Shown: positions 33,623 to 43,785 of the stretch, one piece after another
Numbering within the stretch: the first letter of the stretch is position 1
Layout: every line of letters begins with the position of its first letter
Assembly: GCF_001721045.1 (NCBI RefSeq)
Contig: NZ_MDER01000046.1
Location: 1 to 64,000, forward strand
DNA length: 64,000 bases
Reading direction: 5' to 3'
Source of the DNA: Paenibacillus nuruki
GTDB lineage: Bacteria; Bacillota; Bacilli; Paenibacillales; Paenibacillaceae
Position numbers and translations under genes: made by a program
Notes under the pieces: model-generated
What the model was told of the DNA's origin: nothing
Seen by the model: only the letters and a program-made list of their open reading frames with translations
Database searches by the model: none

Positions 33623-36600
33623 TTGATAAAATCTATTTATTTTAACAGGTATAAAAGATTTTTTTGTATGATGTTAGCCTTAATTCTAGTTTTGACCTCT
33701 ACAGGATGGTCAGGTAACAACGTAGCTTCTGCGGCTACCACATGGACACCAGTGACATCTAATACGAATCAACCTATTTATAAAGTTGCCTATGGAAATG
33801 GAATGTGGGTAGCTGTAGGCGTAGATGGATCAGATACTAACAATATAAAGGGGTTAGTACTTACATCTACTGATGGAGCTACATGGGCTAAAAGTAATCT
33901 TGGTACTCATTCTCTCAATAATGTTATTTATGCAGGAGGACAATGGGTAGTTATTGGTGATAATTTCAGTGCCTTTACATCTAATGATGCTGTAACATGG
34001 ACAGCACGAACCGTTTCTAATGTGAATGAAGTTATTAATCTAAGTGGGATTAGTTATGGAAACTCGAAGTATGTAATTGTGGGTAACCTTGGAAATATTT
34101 ATTATTCCTCAGATGCTATCACATGGACAAATACAAAACCTGCTTCAGATGATTTTTTAGGAGTTGCTTATGGGAATAACATCTTTGTAGCCGTAGGTGC
34201 GAATGGAATAGCTTATAGTTCACCAGATGGTGCAAATTGGACCAATAGAGGACCTATTGCAGAAAGTAGCTCTGTATATTCGGTCAGATTTTTAAACGGT
34301 TCTTTTTACGCAACATCAAATGGGAAAATAGTAACATCTACGAACGGTACAAGTTGGAATGATACTCAGACTATTTCTGGAGCATCTGGAAGTATTTTAT
34401 ACGATATTACTTATAGTGGTGGTAAATACGTAATTGTTGGAGCCTTAGACGCAAATTTTACGAACGGAGTTATTTGGGCTTCAACTGATGGTACATCATG
34501 GACTTCAGAAACACCGAATGCAACTCCCGTTTTGTATGGAGTAGCATCAAGTAGCAATCAATTTACAGCTGTAGGTGATGCCGGAGCAATCAGAACACAA
34601 GCGATATCCGTGTCGAATGATGCTACACTTAATGCTCTTTCGATCAATCAAGGAATATTATCTCCAACCTTTGCCTCAGGAACAACAAGTTATACAGCTA
34701 ACGTAACTAATAACGTTACGAGTCTAACGGTTACCCCAACAGTAGCCAATAGTAATGCAACAGTTACAGTAAATGGAGTTACGGTAACCAGTGGAAATGC
34801 TTCAGGAAGTATTGCTCTTGCAGTAGGCAGTAATATGATTACAACTATAGTTACAGCGCAAGATGGATCAACAACTCAGACATATACAGTGACTGTGACT
34901 CGTGCGGCAGCCCCAAGCACCAATGCCAATTTAAGTAGCCTAGCAATTAGTCAGGGAATGTTATCCCCATCGTTTGCCTCAGGAACAACAAGTTACACGG
35001 CTAGCGTAGCTAATAATGTCACCAGTCTAACGGTTACTCCAACAGTATCTAACACCAATGCAACTGTTACGGTTAACGGAGCAACAGTGACAAGTGGAAA
35101 TGCTTCAGGAAGTATTGCTCTTGCGGTAGGCAGTAATACGATTACAACGGTAGTCACTGCAGAAGATGGAACAACAACTCAGACATATACAGTGACTGTG
35201 ACTCGCGCAGCACCTCCAAGTACAAATGCCGATTTAAGTACACTATCCATAAGTTCGGGAACACTGTCTCCTGCTTTTGCTTCAGGAACAACCAATTACA
35301 CCGCTAGTGTGAACAATGCAACAACAAGTCTTACCATAACGCCCACATTAGCAGATGCTACAGCAAGTGTAACCGTGAATGGAGTCGCAGTAAGTAGTGG
35401 AAATGCTTCAGGAGCGATTGCATTGAATGTAGGTAGTAATACGATTACAACGGTAGTAACCGCACAAGAGGGATCAACAACCAAATCGTATACAATTACT
35501 GTCACTAGAGCAGCAAGTAGTAATAATAATTTAGGCGGATTATCCATAAGTTCGGGAACCTTATCTCCCACATATAACTCAGCAACACCCAGTTACACGG
35601 CTAGTGTGAGTAATGCAACAACAAGTATTACAGTCACACCGACTACAGCAGTTAATACAGCAAGTGTGACGGTGAATGGAAATGCCGTAACCAGTGGAAA
35701 TGCTTCACAAAGTATTCCATTAAATGTAGGAAGTAATACCATTACAATTACTGTAACCGCGCAAAATGGTTCGCCTAAAACGTACACAATTACTGTCACT
35801 AGAGCAGTAAGCATTAATGCTAATCTAACTAATTTGGTATTGAGTCAGGGTATATTGTCTCCAACATTTGCCTCAGGAACAACCAGTTATACAGCTTCTG
35901 TTGGTTATAATATAAGTAGTCTGACTGTCACACCAACGGTAGCGGATAGTGCAGCAAGTGTGACTGTAAATGGAGTTGCGGTAAGTAGTGGAAATGCTTC
36001 ACAAAGTATTGCATTAAATGTAGGAGACAATACCATTACCACTATAGTCACTGCGCAAGATGGAACAACGACCAAAACATACACTGCTACAGTAACACGG
36101 GCTGCTGCAACGAATAATGCTAATTTAGCTAACTTATTGATCAGTGCAGGTACATTGTCTCCAGCATTTGATGCGACAGTTACGTCTTATACAGCTTCAG
36201 TCAATGATGCAACCAGTAATATTAGTGTTACGCCGACGACAGATGATCCTAATGCTGTAGTGAGAATCGATAGTAATTTGGTTACAAGTGGTACTGCAAC
36301 AATAGTCGGTCTTGCTACAGGAAATAATAGTATTGTTATTGAAGTGACAGCATCAGATAATTCGATCAAAACGTATACTCTTCAAGTGAAACGTCTTCAA
36401 AATCCTAATCTAAGTAATTTAACGATTAGCGCTGGGACATTGAATCCTGTGTTTGATACGGCTACAACATCATATACAGCTACAGTTAATTATTCATCTT
36501 CCACCATCCAAGTCACACCAACAACCATCACTACACCTCAACAATTAACAGTAGCAGGGATAAATGCTACTAGTGCTACAGCAACGACTGTTCCTTTGGC

Positions 36601-38902
36601 TGTAGGAAGTAACACGATTCCAGTTGTGATTACGATGACAGATGGAACCACACAAACGTATACGATTACAGTTACCCGTAACAATATTAGTGATGCTGAT
36701 GCTGTAAGTGAAGCATATAATACATTAGTGATTGGCTATGCAACAGGAGATAGTGAGAGTTCGGTGACTCAGAATCTTACGTTACCTACCACAGGAATTA
36801 ACGCTACTACTATTAATTGGACCACAAATAATCCAAGCGTGATACAAAATAACGGAACAGTCACGCGTCCATCTTATCCTAATCCTGATGTGACCGTCAC
36901 TCTAAATGCATTGATTCAGAAAAATGCAGCACTGTCGATTAAAACATTTACCGTAGTAGTCAGATCTCTTCCAATTACAGATGTACAGGCAGTAGCTGAA
37001 GATATGAATGCTTTGCAAGTACAATATGCAAATGGCGATACTGCCAATGCAGTCACCCAAAATGTAGGACTTGCTCTAACAGGAAGTAATAATACCGTTA
37101 TTACATGGGAATCAAGCAATCCACAACGAGTAAGTTCTACAGGTACAGTCACACGCAGTACCTATAGTGAAGGTGACCAGAACGTTCGCTTAACTGCTCA
37201 AGTCCAACGTGGAAGTGTTACAGATACCAAAACATTTGATCTGATTATCAAAGCTAAATCTGCTTCAAGTGGAAGCAATCTCAAAGGATTAACCGTTAAT
37301 GGACTTGTATTCAGTCCAGCATTTAATCCAGAAATCAATAATTATAATATGAGTGTAAGTAACGCTACAAACAATATTACGGTTACAGCATCGGTATATG
37401 ATTCAGATGCAACGATAACCGTTAATGGTAAAGTACTTGCAGATGCAGGAACATCGGATCCAATTGCTTTGTCTGTAGGAGAGAATGTAGTTACGATTAT
37501 CGTTACTGCTCAAAATGGTGCTACACAATCGTATACGATCACGATCAAACGTGATAAGAAATCGGACTCTGGCTCAGGCGGTGGCGGATCGAGTAATCCA
37601 GATGATTCTAGTACGCCGGGCACAAACCCAGGTACAACAGAACCTACAACGCCATCTACATCAAGTGGTTTTGAAATTATCGTCAATGGACGACAAATTG
37701 AACAAATCGCTACAGGGGTATTAAATCAACAAAATGGTCAATCTGTTTTTACAGCCACAGTAGATACCGATAAATTAGGCAACTTGTTAGCGAATGAAGG
37801 CAATGCTCCACAAGTTATTATTCCTGTCAAAGCGAGTGCCGACAAGATCAATACTGTATTAACTGGGGAAGCAGTACAGATTCTTGCAGGTGCACAAGCA
37901 ACTTTACGTATTGAGACTGTACTAGGTAATTACACATTACCTTCTACTAAATTGCGTATTCAACAATTAGCAGGGGAACTTGGTAACAATGCGAATTCAG
38001 CACAGCTAGAAGTCAATGTCACCATTACTCGTAGTACAGATGCAGTGATTAATGCACTGAATAATCGTGCTGCTCGTGATGGATTTATAGTAGCGGTAGC
38101 TCCAGTAGACTTCAATGTTACAGCTACTTACAATAATCAGACGTCAGCGGTGAATGAATTTACCACTTATGTCAAACGCGAATTACCAATTCCAGCAACA
38201 TATGATCCTAGTCGTATTACAACAGCTGTTGTTGTCGATGCACAGCAAAATATTCATCATGTGCCTACTGCGATCGCTAAGCAAGGCGAAGCTTATTATG
38301 CAGTCGTTAACAGCTTGACCAATAGTAATTACGGTCTCATCTGGAATCCAGAAGAATTATCAGATGTAGCTAATCATTGGTCGAAATCAGCGGTAAATGA
38401 TATGGCTTCACGCCTTATTGTCAATGGAGTGGATGCTACTCATTTTAATCCGAATAGCAATGTAACAAGAGCAGAATTTGCAGCTATTCTAGTGCGTGCT
38501 CTAGGTTTATCGGATACAGGAACCTCTTCCAAATTCACAGATGTATCGACATCTGATTGGTATATGGGTGCTGTAACTGTCGCTAATAAGTACAACTTAA
38601 TCGATGGATATGAAGATGGTACATTCCGTCCAACTCAAACGATTTCTCGTCAAGAAGCATTTGTGATCTTGAACCGGGCGATCGCTATTGTCAAACTGCA
38701 ACAAACAGCAGGTAGCGCTACATTAAGCAGCTATTCAGATCAAAACAAAGTAGCCACTTGGGCACAGACAGCCACTCAAGCAGTGTTGTCATCGGGTGTA
38801 GTTCAAGGGAATGGCAAATTACTGAACCCAACAGGTCAAATGAGTAGAGCAGAGACAGCAACCGTTATGCAACGTCTACTCAAATTAGCTAAATTAATCT
38901 AA
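33623..38902 (+). CDS. Giant SLH-anchored repeat protein
   Basis: A 1759-residue surface protein. The start is TTG, about 7 bases after GAAGGGGGT. An N-terminal signal (FFCMMLALILVLTSTGWSG, cleavage near ASAA) is followed by about 300 residues of BNR-like propeller repeats ('SxDGxxW'). Seven cadherin-like beta-sandwich repeats of about 95 residues follow (nt 34616-36685), then two atrophied Ig-like domains (36690-37255) and an eighth cadherin-like repeat. A Gly/Ser/Pro/Thr linker (37560-37660), a domain of about 225 residues and three SLH domains (about 38345-38895) complete it. The SLH domains bind pyruvylated wall polymer. Likely an adhesin or wall-associated matrix protein. Confidence 0.88.
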   Translation: MIKSIYFNRYKRFFCMMLALILVLTSTGWSGNNVASAATTWTPVTSNTNQPIYKVAYGNGMWVAVGVDGSDTNNIKGLVLTSTDGATWAKSNLGTHSLNNVIYAGGQWVVIGDNFSAFTSNDAVTWTARTVSNVNEVINLSGISYGNSKYVIVGNLGNIYYSSDAITWTNTKPASDDFLGVAYGNNIFVAVGANGIAYSSPDGANWTNRGPIAESSSVYSVRFLNGSFYATSNGKIVTSTNGTSWNDTQTISGASGSILYDITYSGGKYVIVGALDANFTNGVIWASTDGTSWTSETPNATPVLYGVASSSNQFTAVGDAGAIRTQAISVSNDATLNALSINQGILSPTFASGTTSYTANVTNNVTSLTVTPTVANSNATVTVNGVTVTSGNASGSIALAVGSNMITTIVTAQDGSTTQTYTVTVTRAAAPSTNANLSSLAISQGMLSPSFASGTTSYTASVANNVTSLTVTPTVSNTNATVTVNGATVTSGNASGSIALAVGSNTITTVVTAEDGTTTQTYTVTVTRAAPPSTNADLSTLSISSGTLSPAFASGTTNYTASVNNATTSLTITPTLADATASVTVNGVAVSSGNASGAIALNVGSNTITTVVTAQEGSTTKSYTITVTRAASSNNNLGGLSISSGTLSPTYNSATPSYTASVSNATTSITVTPTTAVNTASVTVNGNAVTSGNASQSIPLNVGSNTITITVTAQNGSPKTYTITVTRAVSINANLTNLVLSQGILSPTFASGTTSYTASVGYNISSLTVTPTVADSAASVTVNGVAVSSGNASQSIALNVGDNTITTIVTAQDGTTTKTYTATVTRAAATNNANLANLLISAGTLSPAFDATVTSYTASVNDATSNISVTPTTDDPNAVVRIDSNLVTSGTATIVGLATGNNSIVIEVTASDNSIKTYTLQVKRLQNPNLSNLTISAGTLNPVFDTATTSYTATVNYSSSTIQVTPTTITTPQQLTVAGINATSATATTVPLAVGSNTIPVVITMTDGTTQTYTITVTRNNISDADAVSEAYNTLVIGYATGDSESSVTQNLTLPTTGINATTINWTTNNPSVIQNNGTVTRPSYPNPDVTVTLNALIQKNAALSIKTFTVVVRSLPITDVQAVAEDMNALQVQYANGDTANAVTQNVGLALTGSNNTVITWESSNPQRVSSTGTVTRSTYSEGDQNVRLTAQVQRGSVTDTKTFDLIIKAKSASSGSNLKGLTVNGLVFSPAFNPEINNYNMSVSNATNNITVTASVYDSDATITVNGKVLADAGTSDPIALSVGENVVTIIVTAQNGATQSYTITIKRDKKSDSGSGGGGSSNPDDSSTPGTNPGTTEPTTPSTSSGFEIIVNGRQIEQIATGVLNQQNGQSVFTATVDTDKLGNLLANEGNAPQVIIPVKASADKINTVLTGEAVQILAGAQATLRIETVLGNYTLPSTKLRIQQLAGELGNNANSAQLEVNVTITRSTDAVINALNNRAARDGFIVAVAPVDFNVTATYNNQTSAVNEFTTYVKRELPIPATYDPSRITTAVVVDAQQNIHHVPTAIAKQGEAYYAVVNSLTNSNYGLIWNPEELSDVANHWSKSAVNDMASRLIVNGVDATHFNPNSNVTRAEFAAILVRALGLSDTGTSSKFTDVSTSDWYMGAVTVANKYNLIDGYEDGTFRPTQTISRQEAFVILNRAIAIVKLQQTAGSATLSSYSDQNKVATWAQTATQAVLSSGVVQGNGKLLNPTGQMSRAETATVMQRLLKLAKLI
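34616..36690 (+). repeat. Tandem coding repeats in the SLH protein
   Basis: Seven direct repeats of roughly 280-300 bp encode cadherin-like modules (SGTTSYTA..., TVTVNG...SGNAS, YTVTVTRA). Copies 1 and 2 are nearly identical even at silent positions (for example AGTGGAAATGCTTCAGGAAG in both), implying recent duplication or gene conversion. Copies 3 to 5 are close; 6 and 7 are diverged. Confidence 0.85.
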
Positions 38903-38950
38903 GATGGTGCAGATGATAGGCAATGTTCAAATAATATAGTATATGTACAA

Positions 38951-38990
38951 AAAAGAATCCTTTAGGCAATTTGCTAAAGGATTCTTTTTC
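38951..38990. terminator. Bidirectional terminator between the SLH protein and thrS
   Basis: AAAAGAATCCTTTAG / CTAAAGGATTCTTTT, 8-base loop, A and T runs on both sides of convergent genes. Confidence 0.9.
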
Positions 38991-39026
38991 TTTTGGAAAA
39001 ATGTTGCTCAAATAACGTTCACTTGA

Positions 39027-40940
39027 TTACGACTTAGCGTTATTTTGCTGAGCAATTGTTGAAATAATTTCTTCTATAGAAAGAACACCTAGATCAGCGC
39101 CGCCATGTTGACGAACAGAAGCAGAATTAGCATTTTTCTCATTTTCACCAACAACCAAGATATAAGGCGCTTTTTCCATTTGAGCTTCACGCATTTTGTA
39201 ACCTAATTTTTCATTACGAATATCGATCTGAACACGAATACCTGCTTGGATCAATTGTTGTTTCACTTGCAATCCATAATCAATATAATGTTCAGAAACA
39301 GGTAGGATTTTAATCTGCACTGGAGCTAACCAGACAGGGAAAGCACCTGAATAATGTTCTGTTAGTATACCTAGAAAGCGATCGATCGAACCATAGATCG
39401 CGCGATGAATCACAACAGGACGATGCTTGAGATTGTCTTCACCGATATAAGTCAGATCGAATTTTTCAGGCATTTGAAAATCAAGTTGGATAGTACCGCA
39501 TTGCCAGCTACGTTTGAGCGCATCTAGAATATGAAAGTCGATTTTGGGACCATAAAAGGCACCATCACCTTCATTAAGTGTATACTCAATTCCTCGATGA
39601 TCCAGCACATTACTTAGCGCTTGTTCAGCCTGATCCCATAACTCATCTGCACCCATATAATCTGCTGGACGAGTCGATAATTCGATTTTGTAATCAAATC
39701 CAAATACTTTATACATATCATCGAGAAGTGTCATCGCCTGATTGATCTCATCTTCAATCTGATGTGGCATCGCATAGATATGAGCATCATCCTGACAGAA
39801 AGTACGCACACGCATCATACCGTTAAGCGCACCGGAGAATTCATGACGATGTACCTGACCGAACTCCATCATCCGAATAGGAAGTTCACGATAAGAATGC
39901 AGATCATTTTTATAGATCAACATATGTCCCGGACAGTTCATCGGTTTCAAAGCAAATGCTTCTGCATCCACAGGAGCAAAATACATATTGTCTTTGTAAT
40001 GATCCCAGTGACCGGATTGTTCCCAAAGTCGCTGATTCATCATTAGCGGTGTACGAACTTCTTGATAGCCATTTTTCAATTGCATGTCGCGTGAAAAGTT
40101 CTCCAATTCTGTCCGCAAAGCCATTCCTTTAGGCAAATAGAACGGCATACCGGGTGCTTCTTCTGAGAACATAAACAAATCCAATTCTTTTCCCAGTTTG
40201 CGATGGTCTCTTTTTTTCGCTTCTTCTAGCATATGAAGATGTTCATCCAATTGATTTTTTTTGGCAAAAGCTGTTCCATAGATACGTTGTAACATTTTCT
40301 GATTAGCATCACCGCGCCAGTAAGCGCCTGCAACATGCAATAATTTGAATACTTTTATTTTGCCAGTGGAAGGAAGATGAGGACCACGACAAAGGTCGAA
40401 AAATTCACCTTGCTCATAGATTGAAATTTCTGCGTCTAGCGGCAGATCGTGAATTAACTCTAATTTATAAGGATCATTGATGTCTGTAAAAATAGCCAAT
40501 GCTTCTGCACGACTAACGACTTTACGGACGATCGGCAAGTTTTCATTGATAATCTTGTTCATTTCTTTTTCAATATCTCTTAATTGTTCTACAGACAAAG
40601 GGTTAGCAATATCAATATCATAATAAAATCCGTCTGCAATCACAGGACCAATGCCTAGCTTCACTTGTTGATCACTATAAAGGCGTTTAATCGCTTGTGC
40701 CATTAGATGAGCAGTGCTATGACGATAAATGGCTAATCCTTCAGCATCATCCAGTGTGATCATCTCAACCGCACTATCTTGATCAATGATAGTATTGAGG
40801 TCAACCAGTTGATTATTGATCTTGCCGGCAATGGCTTGTTTGCCAAGACTTGTGCTGATCGAAGAAGCGAACTCAGCGATAGATACAGGTGAATCTACAG
40901 AACGGATCGAGCCATCAGGTAAAGAAATGTGAATAGACAT
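39027..40940 (-). CDS. thrS: Threonine--tRNA ligase
   Basis: A 637-residue class II aminoacyl-tRNA synthetase. An N-terminal TGS domain (MSIHISLPDGSIRSVDSPVS) is followed by the editing domain with HSTAHLMAQAIKRLY (zinc-like HxxxH), then the catalytic core. Zinc-binding MNCPGHMLIYKND and motif 2 MRVRTFCQDDAHIY are present. The C-terminal anticodon-binding domain begins near WLAPVQIKILPVSEHY. The ATG at 40940 is 8 bases from GGAGG. It is preceded by a T-box leader, so expression rises when tRNA-Thr is uncharged. Whether this is the housekeeping enzyme or a ThrZ-like second copy cannot be decided here. Confidence 0.95.
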   Translation of the reverse strand: MSIHISLPDGSIRSVDSPVSIAEFASSISTSLGKQAIAGKINNQLVDLNTIIDQDSAVEMITLDDAEGLAIYRHSTAHLMAQAIKRLYSDQQVKLGIGPVIADGFYYDIDIANPLSVEQLRDIEKEMNKIINENLPIVRKVVSRAEALAIFTDINDPYKLELIHDLPLDAEISIYEQGEFFDLCRGPHLPSTGKIKVFKLLHVAGAYWRGDANQKMLQRIYGTAFAKKNQLDEHLHMLEEAKKRDHRKLGKELDLFMFSEEAPGMPFYLPKGMALRTELENFSRDMQLKNGYQEVRTPLMMNQRLWEQSGHWDHYKDNMYFAPVDAEAFALKPMNCPGHMLIYKNDLHSYRELPIRMMEFGQVHRHEFSGALNGMMRVRTFCQDDAHIYAMPHQIEDEINQAMTLLDDMYKVFGFDYKIELSTRPADYMGADELWDQAEQALSNVLDHRGIEYTLNEGDGAFYGPKIDFHILDALKRSWQCGTIQLDFQMPEKFDLTYIGEDNLKHRPVVIHRAIYGSIDRFLGILTEHYSGAFPVWLAPVQIKILPVSEHYIDYGLQVKQQLIQAGIRVQIDIRNEKLGYKMREAQMEKAPYILVVGENEKNANSASVRQHGGADLGVLSIEEIISTIAQQNNAKS

Positions 40941-40974
40941 TATAGATTCCTCCAATAATTAGAATAGTAAGCGC

Positions 40975-41294
40975 AAAAAAGCACACTGTCCCAGAAAGGG
41001 ACGAGTGCGCTTGGCTCGTGGTTCCACCCTAATTTGACCTCCCTGTAGAAATAGCTAAATACGCTATGATCATGCAGAGAAAAGTCCTCATTGGAATCCA
41101 TTAACGGGGATTAGGCGGTACTATCTAATAAGATGATCACGATGTACCATCTGTTCAATACTACGGCTACAAAGGGGTAATTTCACATTTGTCGACTGAA
41201 AAAGCTCTCAGCAATCGCTTTTCTCTCTGGGCAGTGCAGAATATGAACCATGTCTTTGGTCAAAGCCTGATATTTATTTGGGATGTGCTATTGA
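40975..41294 (-). promoter_or_regulatory. T-box riboswitch of thrS
   Basis: Read on the minus strand, the leader carries the T-box core AGGGTGGAACCACGAGC (41014-41030), which pairs with the uncharged tRNA 3' end. A terminator follows, GCACTCGTCCC / GGGACAGTGTGC with T6 (40975-41008). Upstream, the sequence GTGAAATTACCCC offers ACC, a threonine codon, as specifier (about 41176-41178). AGAGA and a Stem I-like region lie 5' of it. Downstream gene identity supports threonine specificity. Confidence 0.92.
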
Positions 41295-41300
41295 TTCCTG

Positions 41301-41329
41301 ATTATAGGAGTGTAATTGCAAAAGGTCAA
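41301..41329 (-). promoter_or_regulatory. Sigma-A promoter of thrS
   Basis: Minus strand TTGACC (41324-41329), 17-base spacer, TATAAT (41301-41306). A near-consensus promoter at the right distance for the T-box leader. Confidence 0.85.
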
Positions 41330-41399
41330 GACTAAATTTGGAATGAATGTAACGTAATGAGTACAAAAGCATAGAAAAATAAAATTTGTATATTAAATA

Positions 41400-41420
41400 A
41401 TTTCAATATATGAAAAATTC
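41400..41420. repeat. 21-bp direct repeat, left copy
   Basis: ATTTCAATATATGAAAAATT plus a final C, repeated exactly at 44003-44023. Each copy holds the palindrome TTTCA-ATATA-TGAAA. This copy sits just upstream of a promoter candidate (TTGAAT at 41430, TATAAC at 41452) for the AT-rich secreted protein. Confidence 0.7.
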
Positions 41421-41494
41421 GAAATAGATTTGAATAATAAAATAATTAAAATATAACGAGACAGTTAGCAAGTTAGCAAATACAATAAATACAT

Positions 41495-41522
41495 GAAACA
41501 GAAACAGAAACAGAAACAGAAA
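41495..41522 (+). repeat. Hexanucleotide microsatellite (GAAACA)4
   Basis: Four perfect GAAACA units plus GAAA, ending about 10 bases before the ribosome-binding site of the next gene. A tandem GTTAGCAA pair lies just upstream (41464-41479). Confidence 0.9.
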
Positions 41523-41547
41523 ATAAAATCCAAAAGGGGAAAGAAGC

Positions 41548-42795
41548 ATGATGTTAAAATTCATTAAAATAAGTATTTTTTTAATTTTAAGCATGTTATT
41601 ATGCTTACCAAATAATCAAATTAGTGCTGCAGTATCTTCTCAAAAAATGATTGAAATATCTGTAGACTTCAATGGAAAATTGATTAAAAAACACATGGGA
41701 TACACTAAAGATGGATATTTGATGTTACCTTTGAATGATATCCTTCAAGAGTTTGATTTTAAAACGAAATATTATAAAGAGTATGAATTTTATACTTTAT
41801 ACACAGATGATTCAATATTTTATATTAGTATCGACAAAACAGGTATAGCTCCTTCTAATGCGAAATGGACTGGATTTCCTGTAGAGGGAGATATGATAAA
41901 TGGTACACTTTATTTGCCAATTATTAGTGTTTTAAACGGATTGAATTGTTATCCTAATTACAATAGTTCAGAAAAGTATTTGAGTATAGAAACTTGGGGA
42001 AAACATGATGAATCAGACTTTTATAACATACTTAAACAATATTATCGAGATGGTAGTCGTTATCCAGACCCTTCTATTTTAGATCAGGATATGCAAAAAA
42101 AAGTATTTTATCAAATTCCTCCTTTTTTAAATGATTTTGTATGGAATATCAAGCCTAATATTTACAAAGTAGATTATATTCAAAGAAATAAAGCAATCAT
42201 TTATGTAGAAGGAACAATAGAATCTAACGTTCTTGTTAAAAAAATAAGTACTAAATTAACCTTGCTAGATCGTGGAAAAGGTTGGAAAGTACTAAGAGGT
42301 TATGGTGATGAATATATTGGGTATATTCCAGATACAGCTGTATCTATTAAAAAAACTACTCAATCAAATCAAAAAAATATGATTTCAAAAATTGAGAACG
42401 GATTCAAAAACTTTATTCAATCGTATAACGATCAGAATTTTCTAATGTATCTATCTTCACGTTCCACTCCTTATTTAAACTATTTAAAAGATTATGCTAA
42501 ACGCCCAGGACATGAAGAAAATTATAAAATATATATCCAAAATCAATTGTATCGCAATAGCGAAAATTATGGAAAAGGTATAAAAGTTAATCATTCAACA
42601 GTATGGTATATTAGTGAAAAGCAAGCTATGCTAACTACTAAAGTTACTTCTGTGGATGTAAAAGGCTGGGATAAGAACAGCAACAAAATCTACGGAGAAG
42701 TAATAAAAGAATGGATTATCAGTATGGATTTAGAAAAAGATGGATCATGGAAAGTTGGGAAAATTGAAAAGTACCCTGATCATTCTATGGAATAA
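41548..42795 (+). CDS. Secreted protein with copper-amine-oxidase-N-like domain
   Basis: A 415-residue exported protein, AT-rich relative to its surroundings. The signal peptide is MMLKFIKISIFLILSMLLCL, with a cleavage region near ISAAVSS. Residues about 40-150 resemble the copper amine oxidase N-terminal 'stalk' domain common in Paenibacillus secreted proteins (KLIKKHMGYTKDGYLMLPLN, TLYLPIISVLNGL). The remainder (about 155-415) holds two possible repeats of a SnoaL/NTF2-like or similar alpha/beta fold; I cannot name it. AAAAGGGGA precedes the ATG, with the GAAACA repeat just upstream. 18 bases from the following dehydrogenase gene. Confidence 0.7.
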   Translation: MMLKFIKISIFLILSMLLCLPNNQISAAVSSQKMIEISVDFNGKLIKKHMGYTKDGYLMLPLNDILQEFDFKTKYYKEYEFYTLYTDDSIFYISIDKTGIAPSNAKWTGFPVEGDMINGTLYLPIISVLNGLNCYPNYNSSEKYLSIETWGKHDESDFYNILKQYYRDGSRYPDPSILDQDMQKKVFYQIPPFLNDFVWNIKPNIYKVDYIQRNKAIIYVEGTIESNVLVKKISTKLTLLDRGKGWKVLRGYGDEYIGYIPDTAVSIKKTTQSNQKNMISKIENGFKNFIQSYNDQNFLMYLSSRSTPYLNYLKDYAKRPGHEENYKIYIQNQLYRNSENYGKGIKVNHSTVWYISEKQAMLTTKVTSVDVKGWDKNSNKIYGEVIKEWIISMDLEKDGSWKVGKIEKYPDHSME

Positions 42796-42813
42796 CCAAA
42801 GGAGTAGTAGACG

Positions 42814-43785
42814 ATGAAGCTGAACTGTGCCATTCTTGATGATTACCAACATGTTGCCGAGCAGATGGCAGATTGGTCAGTGATCGAATCTCAAGTTAAT
42901 ATTCATAGTTATCATGAATATTTTGAAGATCGAAATGAATTGATTGAAGCGATTCAGGATTATGAAATTCTAGTGATTATGCGTGAACGTACCAAGTTTC
43001 CAGAAGATGTATTGCGTAAATTGCCTAACCTCAAATTGCTAATTACCACAGGCATGCGTAACGCTTCGATCGATCTCAAAGCAGCAGAAAAATTAGGTAT
43101 TACTGTCTGCGGAACAAGGGGGAAGGGTGCTGCACCAACCGAATTAACATGGGCACTGATTCATGGGTTATCCCGTCATTTGATTCAAGAAAATGAAGCG
43201 TTCCGTAATGGTGGCGCATGGCAGAGTACGATAGGTGTTGGGTTGCAAGATAAAACATTAGGATTATTAGGGCTTGGTAAAATAGGTCAACAGATGGCGC
43301 TAATCGGTCAAGCGATGGGTATGCATATTTTGGCATGGAGTGAACATTTAACACCGGAGCGAGCAGAAGCAGTAGGTGTGCAATTAGCGACTTCCAAAGA
43401 GCAATTATTAGCAGAAAGTGACTTTCTGTCGATTCATTTGGTACTCAGTGATCGCACACGTCGCATGATCGGAGCGCAAGAGTTCGCTTTGATGAAACCA
43501 TCTGCTTACCTGATCAATACATCGCGTGCAGGTATTGTCGATCAGACAGCGATGATTGAAGCTTTGCAACAAGGAATCATTGCCGGTGCTGGACTGGATG
43601 TATTTGATACAGAGCCTTTGGCAGATGATCATATTCTGCGCAAATTACCTAATGTATTAGGAACACCACATATTGGTTATGTATCGGACGATAACTATAA
43701 GTGCTTTTATGAAGATGCTGTAGAAGACATCCAAGGATATCTTAATAACGATATACAGCGCCAACTTATCTACGTACGCAAATAA
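42814..43785 (+). CDS. D-2-hydroxyacid dehydrogenase family protein
   Basis: A 323-residue NAD-dependent oxidoreductase of the D-isomer-specific family. The Rossmann motif is GLGKIG (153-158). Catalytic residues are Arg238 in NTSRAGIVD, Glu267 in DTEPL, and His286 in TPHIGY. The substrate is not evident; close relatives are annotated as phosphoglycerate dehydrogenase-like or 2-hydroxyacid dehydrogenases. AAAGGAG lies 9 bases before the ATG. It may be read with the secreted-protein gene 18 bases upstream, though its composition is normal. A large terminator follows. Confidence 0.88.
   Translation: MKLNCAILDDYQHVAEQMADWSVIESQVNIHSYHEYFEDRNELIEAIQDYEILVIMRERTKFPEDVLRKLPNLKLLITTGMRNASIDLKAAEKLGITVCGTRGKGAAPTELTWALIHGLSRHLIQENEAFRNGGAWQSTIGVGLQDKTLGLLGLGKIGQQMALIGQAMGMHILAWSEHLTPERAEAVGVQLATSKEQLLAESDFLSIHLVLSDRTRRMIGAQEFALMKPSAYLINTSRAGIVDQTAMIEALQQGIIAGAGLDVFDTEPLADDHILRKLPNVLGTPHIGYVSDDNYKCFYEDAVEDIQGYLNNDIQRQLIYVRK

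Noticed and set aside
34616-36690. Possible CRISPR array because of regular repeats
   Set aside because: Units are about 290 bp, in frame and encode cadherin-like modules.
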